Positions 52,940 to 61,239 are shown, numbered from the stretch's first letter. The stretch is 64,000 bases of DNA from Actinomyces sp. UMB0138 (GCF_002849225.1 NZ_PKMC01000002.1:248001-312000), one strand, 5' to 3'. Numbers and translations: made by a program. Notes: generated by a model from the letters alone, not told the origin.

Positions 52940-54181
52940 GTGGTAAAGATCTTCACCGGGGATGAAAAATTCATCGCAGACGTGCAGGAGCTAATAAAGC
53001 TAGTGGAGCAATCTCCGTCAATTGGTGAACATGCCGGAGATGAGCTGATTAGTGCTGGGTTTGATCTGTTTGGCCAAAATAGCTACGGGTACATGTTTGT
53101 AGAGTGCGCCCAGGGCAATCAGCAGACCATAAATGGCGTACCTGGCATTATGAGCGTCGCCATTGCTAGAACTAAAGAGTCCGGTATTGCAGGGTGGGTG
53201 TTCACCTTGCTGTGGGATGCGTGCGGGCGGTTGCAACAGCTCGGGGACGAAGAATCGGATGCGGTTACGGAGCTCATTGACCACGTGGATAATACGTGCC
53301 GCATGGGGGCTCACCTGCTATTGAGGTACAGCCAGGACGATGACCAGCTGTGGTTCCCAGCTATGCAGTTACTGTCCGGGGAATATTTGGAATTCCTGGA
53401 CATGATGTTGCCGAATATGGGGGTTACCTTCGATCAGCAGACGGTGGATAAGCTCACCAAGATCGCAGACGAGCGTCGTTTTGAGCGGATTGCCAAGAAC
53501 AGCGGTCTGGCTAATGGGGAGCGGGTGTCCACAGATGATGCCCCGGAGCAGCCTGCTAATTCGAGCGAGTCTCTCAAACAAAACTGGGATGCGCTGCAGT
53601 CGGGAGAAAACGAGATTTCCATTCCCGAGGACGTGCCAATGCACCGGGAAACTGTCCAATATGCTTTCACGCTTGCCCAGGTGATTCGTGCATACCAGTT
53701 TCGGGCGAAGCAAAAGTTTGGCGTTTCAGACGAGGAAACAGGCATTATTCCCGCCCCGGTGTTCCCGTGGGATGGGAAGGACTTTGTGCATGCGAAGGCT
53801 GTCGGGGTGGCTGGGAGCAGAACTAACGTGCCGATGGTGGAAGCCAGCCTAGAAGAGGGCGGAAACGAAGCTGATTTCGGCACTGGTATTCAGAACCTGC
53901 TCACCATGCAGAAGGTGGCGATGGGGGGAGGAATTCTTTCCATTCCTCATTTGACCATGCAGAATTTTGAGCGAACTGGCACCGAGAATATGCAGAGTTG
54001 GGAGCCGGAAGAGAGGTTCGAGTGGTATAAGACCTACCAGAAGCTCGCTGCAGACATGGCACTTCTAGTTCTGACTAATCTATTGGATAAACAATTTGCT
54101 TGCGATCTAGCCAGGGCCCTGATTACGGGTAGTAATAAGGAATATGCCCAATTGGTCCTGCCTCTATATGAGACGGCGTGA
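52940..54181 (+). CDS. Unrecognised 413-residue protein downstream of module 1
   Basis: I do not recognise this gene. The product is soluble and acidic, with no signal peptide or membrane helix. It starts at GTG 52940 after an AAGGGA-type ribosome binding site. Residues ~1-170 are mainly helical (F-D-L-F-G-Q-N-S-Y-G-Y-M-F-V-E-C near 45-60); a low-complexity linker near 200-225 separates a second domain with P-A-P-V-F-P-W-D-G-K-D-F. It lies between the two Esx modules on the same strand. By position it could be an immunity or accessory protein for the module 1 substrate. Confidence 0.72.
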   Translation: MVKIFTGDEKFIADVQELIKLVEQSPSIGEHAGDELISAGFDLFGQNSYGYMFVECAQGNQQTINGVPGIMSVAIARTKESGIAGWVFTLLWDACGRLQQLGDEESDAVTELIDHVDNTCRMGAHLLLRYSQDDDQLWFPAMQLLSGEYLEFLDMMLPNMGVTFDQQTVDKLTKIADERRFERIAKNSGLANGERVSTDDAPEQPANSSESLKQNWDALQSGENEISIPEDVPMHRETVQYAFTLAQVIRAYQFRAKQKFGVSDEETGIIPAPVFPWDGKDFVHAKAVGVAGSRTNVPMVEASLEEGGNEADFGTGIQNLLTMQKVAMGGGILSIPHLTMQNFERTGTENMQSWEPEERFEWYKTYQKLAADMALLVLTNLLDKQFACDLARALITGSNKEYAQLVLPLYETA

Positions 54182-54207
54182 TCTACGACGGAGTCATTGT
54201 TTTCTAA

Positions 54208-54239
54208 AGTTTTCCGAACCATGGTCGTTGCGGAAAACT
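54208..54239 (+). terminator. Weak stem-loop after the 413-residue protein gene
   Basis: AGTTTTCCG (54208-54216) pairs with CGGAAAACT (54231-54239), loop 14 bases, followed by the T-rich ATTTACTATTTCT. It probably separates the two modules. Confidence 0.55.
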
Positions 54240-54311
54240 ATTTACTATTTCTATCTAAGTAGCGGCCTAAACTGGCTTTTCTGAAATGCAAAACGCACTA
54301 TCACCTCACAG

Positions 54312-54753
54312 GTTAACGGTTGGTGAACTGGGGGTTGTTTTTAAGTGTATTCGTTGTTTGGGTCTGTTGTGGGGTTTTTGGGGTGGTTAGGGTTGGTTTT
54401 GGGTCGGTGATCTTGCCGGCTGTTTTGGGAAACCGACTATTTTGATTTGGAGTATTTCCATGGCGAACATGAATGTTACTTATGCTGAGCTGCAGCAGGT
54501 TGCTTCTCAGTTGCAGTCTGGTCAGGGTGAGCTTGAGGGTATTTTGGGTAAGTTGCAGTCTTTGGTGGAGCAGCTGGTTTCGGCTGGTTTTCAGACTGAT
54601 CAGGCTTCTGGTGCTTTCCAGGCTTCTTACAGCGAGTTCACTCAGGGTGCTAAGTCTGCGGTGCAGGGTCTTACTGGTATGTCGCAGTTCCTGAACAAGG
54701 CGCAGCAGTCGATGTCTGAGCTGGATTCCTCGCTGGCATCCGGTCTGAACTAA
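54312..54753 (+). repeat. Duplicated Esx block, copy 2 (442 bp)
   Basis: Second copy of 49608-50049, with one base difference in the leader (54344). It includes the same G-run leader at 54330-54403. The distance between copies is 4704 bp, in direct orientation, so recombination between them would delete all of module 1 except one Esx gene. Confidence 0.97.
54460..54753 (+). CDS. WXG100-superfamily Esx protein, SAG-motif type (copy 2)
   Basis: The 97-residue product is identical in every residue, and the gene in every base, to the one at 49756, including the ribosome binding site and leader. See that entry for motif and function. The sequence after the stop is different, but a stem-loop again lies between this gene and the next. 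Two identical copies could raise the dose of Esx protein or let each module run from its own promoter. Confidence 0.93.
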   Translation: MANMNVTYAELQQVASQLQSGQGELEGILGKLQSLVEQLVSAGFQTDQASGAFQASYSEFTQGAKSAVQGLTGMSQFLNKAQQSMSELDSSLASGLN

Positions 54754-54764
54754 TAGTTGGCTTG

Positions 54765-54802
54765 GGTTGGATTCTGAGCAACTAAGATCTCGGAACTCAA
54801 CC
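54765..54802 (+). other. Intercistronic stem-loop after Esx gene 2
   Basis: GGTTGGATTCTGAG (54765-54778) can pair with CTCGGAACTCAACC (54789-54802) using two G-U pairs and one A-C mismatch, with a 10-base loop. Its sequence is unrelated to the stem-loop after copy 1, but position and size match. Confidence 0.55.
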
Positions 54803-54825
54803 TTTCGTGAAGGTAGGGGTGAGCC

Positions 54826-55155
54826 GTGGCCGATCTTAAAGTGAATCAGAATGACCTGGAAGAGCTCAAGAGCAATTTTGACAACATACGAAATACCCTG
54901 AGTCTGCAGAGTGACGGCAGTATTTCTCCGTCCATCGAAAATGTAGGGCATCGGAAAGTCGTTACTGCGCTAAGAGGCTTCAATCGTCAAGTACAAAGTA
55001 CTAGAAATAAGTATCAGAAAAAAGTAGAGCGGTTTTCTGGTTTTATTGATCAAGTTATCGAGAGTACTGACCACGCGGATTCAGATATGGCGCAAACTAT
55101 TCAGGAGGCAACTCCGACAATATCAACCTCCGCAGGTGGGTATAGTTCCTTCTGA
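54826..55155 (+). CDS. Small helical T7SS-associated protein, module 2
   Basis: A 109-residue helical protein, paralogue of the one at 50117: D-L-K-V-N-Q, N-I-R-N-T-L, V-G-H, and T-R-N-K-Y-Q-K-K-V are shared. It starts at GTG 54826 after AGGTAGGGGTGAG. The Ser/Thr/Gly-rich C-terminus is likely flexible. It sits between the Esx gene and the candidate substrate, as in module 1, but here no 207-residue gene follows. Confidence 0.78.
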   Translation: MADLKVNQNDLEELKSNFDNIRNTLSLQSDGSISPSIENVGHRKVVTALRGFNRQVQSTRNKYQKKVERFSGFIDQVIESTDHADSDMAQTIQEATPTISTSAGGYSSF

Positions 55156-55226
55156 CGGTTATTTCTTAGTATTTAATACACGCTTTGTTATGCGAAATGT
55201 TAGGCATTTCGTAGTTATGGGGAATC

Positions 55227-56741
55227 ATGGGTGAGAATTGGTATTTGGTGGGGGAGTCACGGAATCCTATCCGTGGTGATGGTGCGCAAATCGAAACGAT
55301 GATTAAGCATTACCGGGATTTAGGTGACACCTTCGAGAAAATGGCTGCGTATCTTGACGGTAGCTCTGTGGGCGATCAGCAAGGTAAATGGGCTCAGATT
55401 TTAAAACAGGAATCTGGGGAGCTGCCGAATGACTTCAGGAAATTTGCTAGTAGCTTCAATACGGTCGGCAACCACCTTGCCGACTGGAAGACAAAAACTG
55501 AGGATTCGCAGGAAAAGGCCCGCGTTGAGGTAAGAAAGGCAGAAGCGGCAGAGCAAGACCGAGCCGCGGCTAGTGCTTCACTTCGGCAGGCTATGAGTCA
55601 TGCGGTAGCGGCGGGGATGTCGGCTACAATAAGCGGCAACGTGGCGCAAGTAGCTGAAGCGCAGAGGCAAGTTTCGTCGTATCGGAATAAGTTGAACGAG
55701 GCTAAAGGGCGAATTGCGGAAGCTACAAAAAAAGTTCATGAAATAAAAAGAACTCACGATAACGATGCCGCCACGACAGCTGCTAAGATCGAGTCCGCAA
55801 AAGACGATGCGCCGAAGCTAAACGGGTGGGAAAGAATTCTATATTCTGACGCCTGGAAAGCTCTAGTCAAAGTAGCAAAAGTAGTGTCTGTGGTTCTTGG
55901 AATAGTGGCCTGCTTTGCGAGCGGCGGCGCCATCGCAATTGCATTAGGAGCAGCGGCTCTAATAACAGTGTTCAATGGATTTATGGAATGGCGTGCTGGC
56001 GATAAGAGTGGAGCAGAGTTCGCGATAGACGCTATTTTTGGCGCAATAACCATAATCCCTGGCGCAAAGGCCCTTGGCACTGGTTTGAAGGGGCTGAAGG
56101 CAGGTAAAGCCGCCAAGGCATTCGCTCCAGAACTGACTGCGACGGGGAAGCTGCTCCAGAAAAACTTCTCTCCACTTTTGGAGAACGGAGCGTTCAAAAA
56201 CTTCCGAGCGGGCATAGCTAAATCGGCAAAGAACTTCCTTCATACAGGAAAGTGGTCAAGTCCTCTCTCTGGCATTGAACACGGCGCATATAGCGAGATC
56301 AAGGGGGCCGTGAAACACTCTTTCTACAATGCGACACATGGCAAAGAGTCTTTCCTGAGGAGCAGCGACGGCCTCAAGAAGGTACTTTTTGGTGACGTAT
56401 TGCCAAGTAAGAAGAAAATTGCTGATTTCAACATAGCTAGAAAAAATGTTGGTGAATACAGTCAGCTTTATGGCAAATTGGGTGCGATGGAACGTGGCGG
56501 TGCAGGGCTTTCTGCGTTCGACAAGCTGAGCAACGCGGGTAACTCGGTGTTGCAGTCACATGTTATCGATAAGGGAGCTGACGTACTTAAGACTTTCAAA
56601 CCGTTAGTGAAAGATGCGATGACCTCGTACAACAACCTCAATGATCCACTGAGCTCAGATGGCATTTCGCTGGATAACACCTTCCGCAAGATGTTCCAAC
56701 CTGCAGGGCACGTAAAGGGGCTTGAGGACGCGCTCAAGTAG
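55227..56741 (+). CDS. Candidate T7SS substrate with T7SS-signal-like N-terminus (module 2)
   Basis: A 504-residue protein related to the module 1 substrate across its first ~370 residues. The N-terminus reads W-Y-L-V-G-E-S-R-N-P-I-R-G-D-G, with long helices to ~190, then N-G-W-E-R-I-L-Y-S-D-A-W-K and a hydrophobic segment at ~215-255 (V-V-S-V-V-L-G-I-V-A-C-F). The conserved part ends near K-E-S-F-L-R-S-S-D-G-L-K. The last ~120 residues differ entirely from module 1: lysine-rich and helical, with no toxin domain that I recognise. The next gene encodes a membrane protein, which would suit an immunity role if the C-terminus acts on membranes. GGGGA precedes ATG 55227. Confidence 0.8.
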   Translation: MGENWYLVGESRNPIRGDGAQIETMIKHYRDLGDTFEKMAAYLDGSSVGDQQGKWAQILKQESGELPNDFRKFASSFNTVGNHLADWKTKTEDSQEKARVEVRKAEAAEQDRAAASASLRQAMSHAVAAGMSATISGNVAQVAEAQRQVSSYRNKLNEAKGRIAEATKKVHEIKRTHDNDAATTAAKIESAKDDAPKLNGWERILYSDAWKALVKVAKVVSVVLGIVACFASGGAIAIALGAAALITVFNGFMEWRAGDKSGAEFAIDAIFGAITIIPGAKALGTGLKGLKAGKAAKAFAPELTATGKLLQKNFSPLLENGAFKNFRAGIAKSAKNFLHTGKWSSPLSGIEHGAYSEIKGAVKHSFYNATHGKESFLRSSDGLKKVLFGDVLPSKKKIADFNIARKNVGEYSQLYGKLGAMERGGAGLSAFDKLSNAGNSVLQSHVIDKGADVLKTFKPLVKDAMTSYNNLNDPLSSDGISLDNTFRKMFQPAGHVKGLEDALK

Positions 56742-56952
56742 CAACTAGAGAAGTGCCCCGATCGGAGCCAGTGGTTCTATTGGTACCGCAGATAGCAAGA
56801 AACGCGGGGACTGGAACAGGCCCCGATCCCATTATTGCTGCCATCCGGGAGAATTTACCCTCGTCATGGCGCCGGCAGCGCTATTTGCCGAAGCTTATAG
56901 CCATCCTGCCCAGGGCGGGAATTGCGAATTAGTAGTTAGGAGAAGCAAGTAA

Positions 56953-57843
56953 ATGGGTTCTATAAGTTCCGGCCAGAACGCAGGGGAGCGCAAGCGCAGT
57001 GGGCAGATGCCTAACGGTGTCTTGGTGCGCTACTTAATGCACGGAGCCGGGTACGAGACGACGAAGACGCCCCCAATAACGTGGAGGAATATAGCCCTCT
57101 GCCTAGTTGGCTTGCTTGCGGTCTTCATAGTTGGCATCCTGTGCCAAAGCGTATACATGGTACGGACAGGCGATGTTAGCGGTGATGCGTGGTTTGTAGG
57201 GCTCTCGCCAATAGATCGCGAGAACGGCAACACCCTCCTCCTAACGCTAGCTCTGTTGCTGGCCCCCGAATTGTCAGCAATGTTTGGGCTCGTGGCAGCT
57301 GCCTTCTGCATCTGGATGACGTATTCACGAGGTGCAGCATTCTTTGGCACAGTCTCTTCCCTGGGAGCAGGAGAAAGCATTGGTAGCCAACTTGGAAAAT
57401 ACTTGCTCTACAAAAAAGTTGTAGCAGGTGAAGTCAACAACGAATTCTACGATCCGATCCACAGCCTTCCAGTCAAACTCTCGGCAGACTCCTCGATTTT
57501 TGGGAGCTACTGGCCGCTTGGAGCAGGCATCATAATGATCGTGCTGGCGCTAGTGTGCCAATATGCCATGAGGAAGACGTCCAGCCTCAAACTATTCGGG
57601 GTTATTGCCGTAGTTGCCGGCCTAGTCCTAGCGGGCCGAGCCCTCTACCAAGGCCAACTAATAGGGGTGCTGCTTACCCTAGTCCTGCTAGTAGTTGCAT
57701 TCCTGATCTTCCCGTTTGACGTCGACGGCACCCTCCACCTAGTAGACAATAAGTACTCCCAAAAGGCAGCCATCGGTGTGAGCATCTTACTGTTCTTCGA
57801 GTTAATCGCAATATTCGCCCTCGCCGTAGTGATCGTTTCCTAA
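56953..57843 (+). CDS. Unrecognised multi-pass membrane protein downstream of module 2
   Basis: A 296-residue membrane protein with about seven hydrophobic segments after a basic N-terminal tail of ~40 residues, plus an outer loop near residues 145-180. I know no family for it. TTAGGAGAAG precedes ATG 56953. It lies 211 bases after the candidate substrate gene on the same strand and is the last plus-strand gene of the locus. A membrane immunity protein or accessory subunit is possible by position only. Confidence 0.72.
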   Translation: MGSISSGQNAGERKRSGQMPNGVLVRYLMHGAGYETTKTPPITWRNIALCLVGLLAVFIVGILCQSVYMVRTGDVSGDAWFVGLSPIDRENGNTLLLTLALLLAPELSAMFGLVAAAFCIWMTYSRGAAFFGTVSSLGAGESIGSQLGKYLLYKKVVAGEVNNEFYDPIHSLPVKLSADSSIFGSYWPLGAGIIMIVLALVCQYAMRKTSSLKLFGVIAVVAGLVLAGRALYQGQLIGVLLTLVLLVVAFLIFPFDVDGTLHLVDNKYSQKAAIGVSILLFFELIAIFALAVVIVS

Positions 57844-57876
57844 AGCAAGCCGTCACCCGCGCAAACAACAAAAAGA

Positions 57877-57910
57877 TGCCCCGCCCTCGGCACATGCCAA
57901 AGGCGGGGCA
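57877..57910 (-). terminator. Terminator of the YkvI-like gene (possibly bidirectional)
   Basis: TGCCCCGCC (57877-57885) pairs with GGCGGGGCA (57902-57910). On the minus strand TCTTTTTGTTG follows, a good T-tract for the gene at 57925; it may also stop the converging plus-strand gene. Confidence 0.85.
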
Positions 57911-57924
57911 GTGTGTAACTGAAG

Positions 57925-59280
57925 CTACTGAGCGGTGGAACCGCCGCTCTGCTCAGAAGGCTTAGCCGGAGCCTCTTCTGGCTTAGAGTCCTTGTCCTCA
58001 GTGGAATACTTCGCAGCATCCTCCTCGGAAAAATCAACCGCATCGTCAGAAGCCAATTCCTGCGCAACCTCGTCGTGGATACTGTCAGACAGATCCTGGT
58101 CTTTGATAGGTGACCTAGAGAGCGCCCTCTTCAAAGCTGCAGCATGCTTGCGCCCAAAACGGAGTCCCGGGTTGAGCTTGCGGGCAACCAGCGCGCGGAT
58201 CCGGCCACGCCGTTCAGCTTCATCGGAAATCTTTGATCGCTGGCGCAACCATGCGTACACCATCACTGCAATTAGAACGATGCCAATGTAACCAATGATC
58301 GGGTAGAAGATAGCAATCAGCTTCTTGAACCCGATGAAGCTGACGCCAAAAGCAACCAGCGTGGTGACAATCAGGATGGGGCGGAAACGTTCCGGCTTAG
58401 ACGAGGAAGCCCTCTTCGCGAACGCATAAAACATGCCGATAGCGGTATTGAAGATCATGCCGAAAATAATCAGCGCCACCACAACTGCTAGCTTCGGACT
58501 TACCAGTTCAACCATTTGCAACGTGGGCATGTCGTAGCCGGCAGTATCGCGCACCGCATAGATCAGCCCGAGGGCGGACAAGGCTAGCAAGATGCCGAAA
58601 ACAATGCCGCCCAGCAGTCCGCCCAGTCCAGCTGAACGCGGATCCACAAAATCGCCGCCCATGACGATCGCCATGGACACGGCAATGATGAACTCCATGC
58701 CCACATAGTTCAATGCCGAAATAGACCAGTGGGGCAACGAGGTATGTACGGTTGCGTGAGCCACCGGCGTAAGTGTGGAAACAGATTCCGTAGCGGTGAC
58801 GATCGAATAGATCGCAACCGAAACCAAGAAAATAATAACCAGCGGGGTAATCGCGCCAATCAGCCGAGTCACCTTGTCTACATCCAAGAACCCCGCCAAA
58901 ATGACCATGCCCACCATGATCAAAGCGCCCACAATGATGGGCAGCCCAAACTGCTGCTGCAAGTTCGCGCCCGCGCCAGCAATCATAATCACGCCGGTGA
59001 AGAACAACGTGAACATGATCGAAGCGTCAAAGAAACGCGACAGGATCGGGTGCGTCACCCGATCTAGCACAAACCTGTGTTCCTTAGCCTGAAAGTAGCT
59101 TCCGAGTTCAAGCGTGGCCAAACCGGCGGCAGCCATTACCACCCCCGCAATCACAGCTCCCCAAATACCAGAAAGACCAAAAGCCACGAAGTACTGGGAG
59201 ATTTCTTGCCCGGAAGCAAACCCTGCTCCGACGACAAGGCCAATGAACGCGAGAGCAATACCAATTGCGCGCTTAACCAT
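57925..59280 (-). CDS. YkvI-like APC-superfamily membrane protein
   Basis: A 451-residue membrane protein with about ten helices in the first 350 residues. The N-terminal V-G-A-G-F-A-S-G-Q-E-I-S-Q-Y-F is the hallmark of YkvI-type proteins, distant relatives of amino acid transporters. A ~100-residue cytoplasmic tail, basic then strongly acidic (D-F-S-E-E-D-A-A-K-Y-S-T-E-D-K), is unusual in length. Substrate unknown. Monocistronic on the minus strand. Confidence 0.82.
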   Translation of the reverse strand: MVKRAIGIALAFIGLVVGAGFASGQEISQYFVAFGLSGIWGAVIAGVVMAAAGLATLELGSYFQAKEHRFVLDRVTHPILSRFFDASIMFTLFFTGVIMIAGAGANLQQQFGLPIIVGALIMVGMVILAGFLDVDKVTRLIGAITPLVIIFLVSVAIYSIVTATESVSTLTPVAHATVHTSLPHWSISALNYVGMEFIIAVSMAIVMGGDFVDPRSAGLGGLLGGIVFGILLALSALGLIYAVRDTAGYDMPTLQMVELVSPKLAVVVALIIFGMIFNTAIGMFYAFAKRASSSKPERFRPILIVTTLVAFGVSFIGFKKLIAIFYPIIGYIGIVLIAVMVYAWLRQRSKISDEAERRGRIRALVARKLNPGLRFGRKHAAALKRALSRSPIKDQDLSDSIHDEVAQELASDDAVDFSEEDAAKYSTEDKDSKPEEAPAKPSEQSGGSTAQ

Positions 59281-59380
59281 GTGCCACCCCTCGAAAACTA
59301 CATAAGATAAAAGAATTTATAAAACCATAATACGGCTGCGTATTATTTGCCGCTCAGAGAAACAATATTTGGGCAAAAAA

Positions 59381-59406
59381 GTGGGAGGGGTCGAAACCCC
59401 TCCCAC
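59381..59406 (-). terminator. Terminator of the coiled-coil membrane protein gene
   Basis: GTGGGAGGGGT (59381-59391) pairs perfectly with ACCCCTCCCAC (59396-59406), followed on the minus strand by TTTTTTGCCC. It lies 16 bases past the stop of the gene at 59423. Confidence 0.9.
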
Positions 59407-59422
59407 TAACTGCTAGCAAAAA

Positions 59423-60184
59423 CTAGTTGTCAGAGTGCTGGTCCAAGCCGGCCTCATGCGCCTGTACCTTCTGCTCGGTGCGATCCTGCACCTGCTCGGT
59501 GGTAGCAGCGTCCTCGGCCTGCTCGTTAGGAACTTCCTGATCGTCGATAGGTAGATCCATCTTTACGTCCTCCCAATATTCTTCGGCCCACGGATCTTCA
59601 ACCGGCTTAGTGCGGCGCCAAGCCACATAGCCGGCAGCGCCAACAGCCGCAGCGATCAACAGGGCAATGATGCCGCCCTTAGAAGAGCTATTCGACTTGC
59701 GGGCCTTAGCCAAAGCCTTCTTGTTGTCCTTAGCAGCCTTCTTAGCCTGCTTGGCAGCCTTCTTGGCGGCCTTCTTCAATTCACGCTTCGAGGGAACCGG
59801 GGTGTCGAGCGCGGCCGACTTAGCCGATTCAGCTGCGGCCCGCGTCTTCTTTACTGCAGGAGAAGCGGCTGCCGCTGCCGCGTACTTCTTAGCGGAAGAC
59901 TGAGCTGCCTTGCCGTACTTCTTTGTAGCCTCAGTAGCGTCCTGAGCCTTATGCTCGAGCGAAGGCAGAACTTCCTTCTGCAACTTCTCGCTTGCCTCAT
60001 TTACGCGGGGCAAAATGTCGTCCTCGAAACGTGCACGAGCGTCCTCGTAAACTGGCCTAATCGCCTTGGAAGCCTGATCAACCTTGGGGGCCACGTAATC
60101 GGCGGCCGCGTCAATCCAACCATGAGCGTGGTCGCGAACCGACTCGATGGCCTCGGTCGATGCTTCCTTCTTCTTACCGAACAT
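59423..60184 (-). CDS. Coiled-coil protein with one membrane helix and Lys/Ala-rich segment
   Basis: A 253-residue protein. Residues ~10-110 are predicted amphipathic helix or coiled coil; ~125-165 is extremely rich in Lys and Ala (K-K-A-A-K-K-A-A-K-Q-A-K-K-A-A-K), resembling nucleic-acid-binding tails; one membrane helix lies at ~168-185 (G-G-I-I-A-L-L-I-A-A-A-V-G); the C-terminus is acidic. ATG 60184 is preferred because GAGGAG is seven bases upstream; ATG 60190 or GTG 60199 would be too close to it. Similar proteins are common in actinobacteria, with no established role. Confidence 0.78.
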   Translation of the reverse strand: MFGKKKEASTEAIESVRDHAHGWIDAAADYVAPKVDQASKAIRPVYEDARARFEDDILPRVNEASEKLQKEVLPSLEHKAQDATEATKKYGKAAQSSAKKYAAAAAASPAVKKTRAAAESAKSAALDTPVPSKRELKKAAKKAAKQAKKAAKDNKKALAKARKSNSSSKGGIIALLIAAAVGAAGYVAWRRTKPVEDPWAEEYWEDVKMDLPIDDQEVPNEQAEDAATTEQVQDRTEQKVQAHEAGLDQHSDN

Positions 60185-60373
60185 CCACATGCTCCTCACA
60201 TTGTCGGCGCCGAAACACTTTCGGCGTATACCTTTCTATTCTGCCAACAAACCACAGCTTTTGCTTGACCTATAAAGTAGTGAACAAAAATTTCGCCAAT
60301 GGCGACACCCGAAGGCGGCAAAAATGCGCATCGAAACTAGCGCCGCCGCCCTCGCCCTGGCAACATTGGAGCC

Positions 60374-60883
60374 ATGGAAGCAATAATGCATACAAACAAA
60401 GGCGACATCCGCCTAGAACTATTCCCGAATCACGCCCCGCTAACCGTGAAGAACTTCCGCGAACTCGCCCTCGGCGAGCGCGAATGGCTGAACCCCACCA
60501 ACGGTAAGCCCACCTCGGAACCGCTCTACAAGGGCGTAATCTTCCACCGCGTCATCGACGGGTTCATGATTCAGGGTGGCGACCCGCTCGGCACTGGCAC
60601 TGGCGGCCCCGGCTACCAGTTCAAAGATGAATTCCACCCAGAACTGACCTTCGGCGAACCCTACGTGCTTGCAATGGCAAACGCAGGTCCCGGCACTAAC
60701 GGCTCGCAGTTCTTCATCACCGTAGCGCCCACCCCGCACCTGCAGAACCACCACACCATCTTCGGCAAGGTGGCAGACGAAGAATCCAAGAAGGTAGTTG
60801 ACGCAATCGCTAAGGTGCCCACCGGCCCTCAGGATCGTCCTCTTGAAGATGTAGTCATCGAATCCGTCGAGATCAACGACTAG
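60374..60883 (+). CDS. ppiA: Cyclophilin-type peptidyl-prolyl cis-trans isomerase
   Basis: A 169-residue cyclophilin that speeds cis-trans isomerisation at proline. Motifs are intact: [14 protein letters not shown] with the catalytic arginine, [15 protein letters not shown], and H-T-I-F-G-K-V. There is no signal peptide, so it is cytoplasmic. This gene beside crgA, sortase and pabA is a common actinobacterial arrangement. Confidence 0.95.
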   Translation: MEAIMHTNKGDIRLELFPNHAPLTVKNFRELALGEREWLNPTNGKPTSEPLYKGVIFHRVIDGFMIQGGDPLGTGTGGPGYQFKDEFHPELTFGEPYVLAMANAGPGTNGSQFFITVAPTPHLQNHHTIFGKVADEESKKVVDAIAKVPTGPQDRPLEDVVIESVEIND

Positions 60884-60900
60884 TATTCGCTCAAAAAATA

Positions 60901-60968
60901 TCCGTCCTTATCGTTAGTGCCGATCCGCAGCCATACAAGCGCTGCGGACGCCTACCGATAAGGACGGA
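60901..60968. terminator. Bidirectional two-stem terminator between ppiA and crgA
   Basis: Outer stem TCCGTCCTTATCG (60901-60913) / CGATAAGGACGGA (60956-60968) and inner stem CCGCAG (60925-60930) / CTGCGG (60942-60947). A-rich on the left and AAAATTTATTT on the right serve both converging genes. Confidence 0.85.
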
Positions 60969-60972
60969 AAAT

Positions 60973-61239
60973 TTATTTCCACCGAAGTAGCATCAAGAAC
61001 CCGACCATCGCAACGCCAACGCCGACGCCCAGGTTCCAGTTACCAATAGCGCCAATCGGGTACTTAGCGCCAGAAATGTAATAAACGATGATGTAGAGCA
61101 AGCCGATAATCATCAAGGTCACCGATACGGGCGCCCACCACCGTGGCGACGGGGTCATGTCCGCGGACCAGCCCTTGTTCAGTTCGGACTCATCGACGGT
61201 AATGTTATGCGACTTACTAGACTTGCGGGACTCGGCCAC
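60973..61239 (-). CDS. crgA: Cell division protein CrgA
   Basis: An 88-residue protein with two membrane helices and a polar basic N-terminus. The segment P-S-P-R-W-W-A-P-V between the tail and helix 1, and the final L-L-R-W-K, are CrgA hallmarks. CrgA is an actinobacterial divisome component that interacts with FtsZ, FtsI and FtsQ in mycobacteria. It starts at GTG 61239 with CCAGGAG five bases upstream, divergent from the sortase gene. Confidence 0.93.
   Translation of the reverse strand: MAESRKSSKSHNITVDESELNKGWSADMTPSPRWWAPVSVTLMIIGLLYIIVYYISGAKYPIGAIGNWNLGVGVGVAMVGFLMLLRWK

Noticed and set aside
54313..54951. Minus-strand 212-residue frame opposite the second Esx block
   Set aside because: It is the complement of the Esx gene and its leader, rich in Leu/Arg/Thr/Gln from the strand bias, and has no counterpart of equal length opposite copy 1.
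56200..56741. Nuclease, deaminase or ADP-ribosyltransferase toxin domain at the C-terminus of the module 2 substrate
   Set aside because: No catalytic motif of these families could be seen, so I left the activity unnamed.
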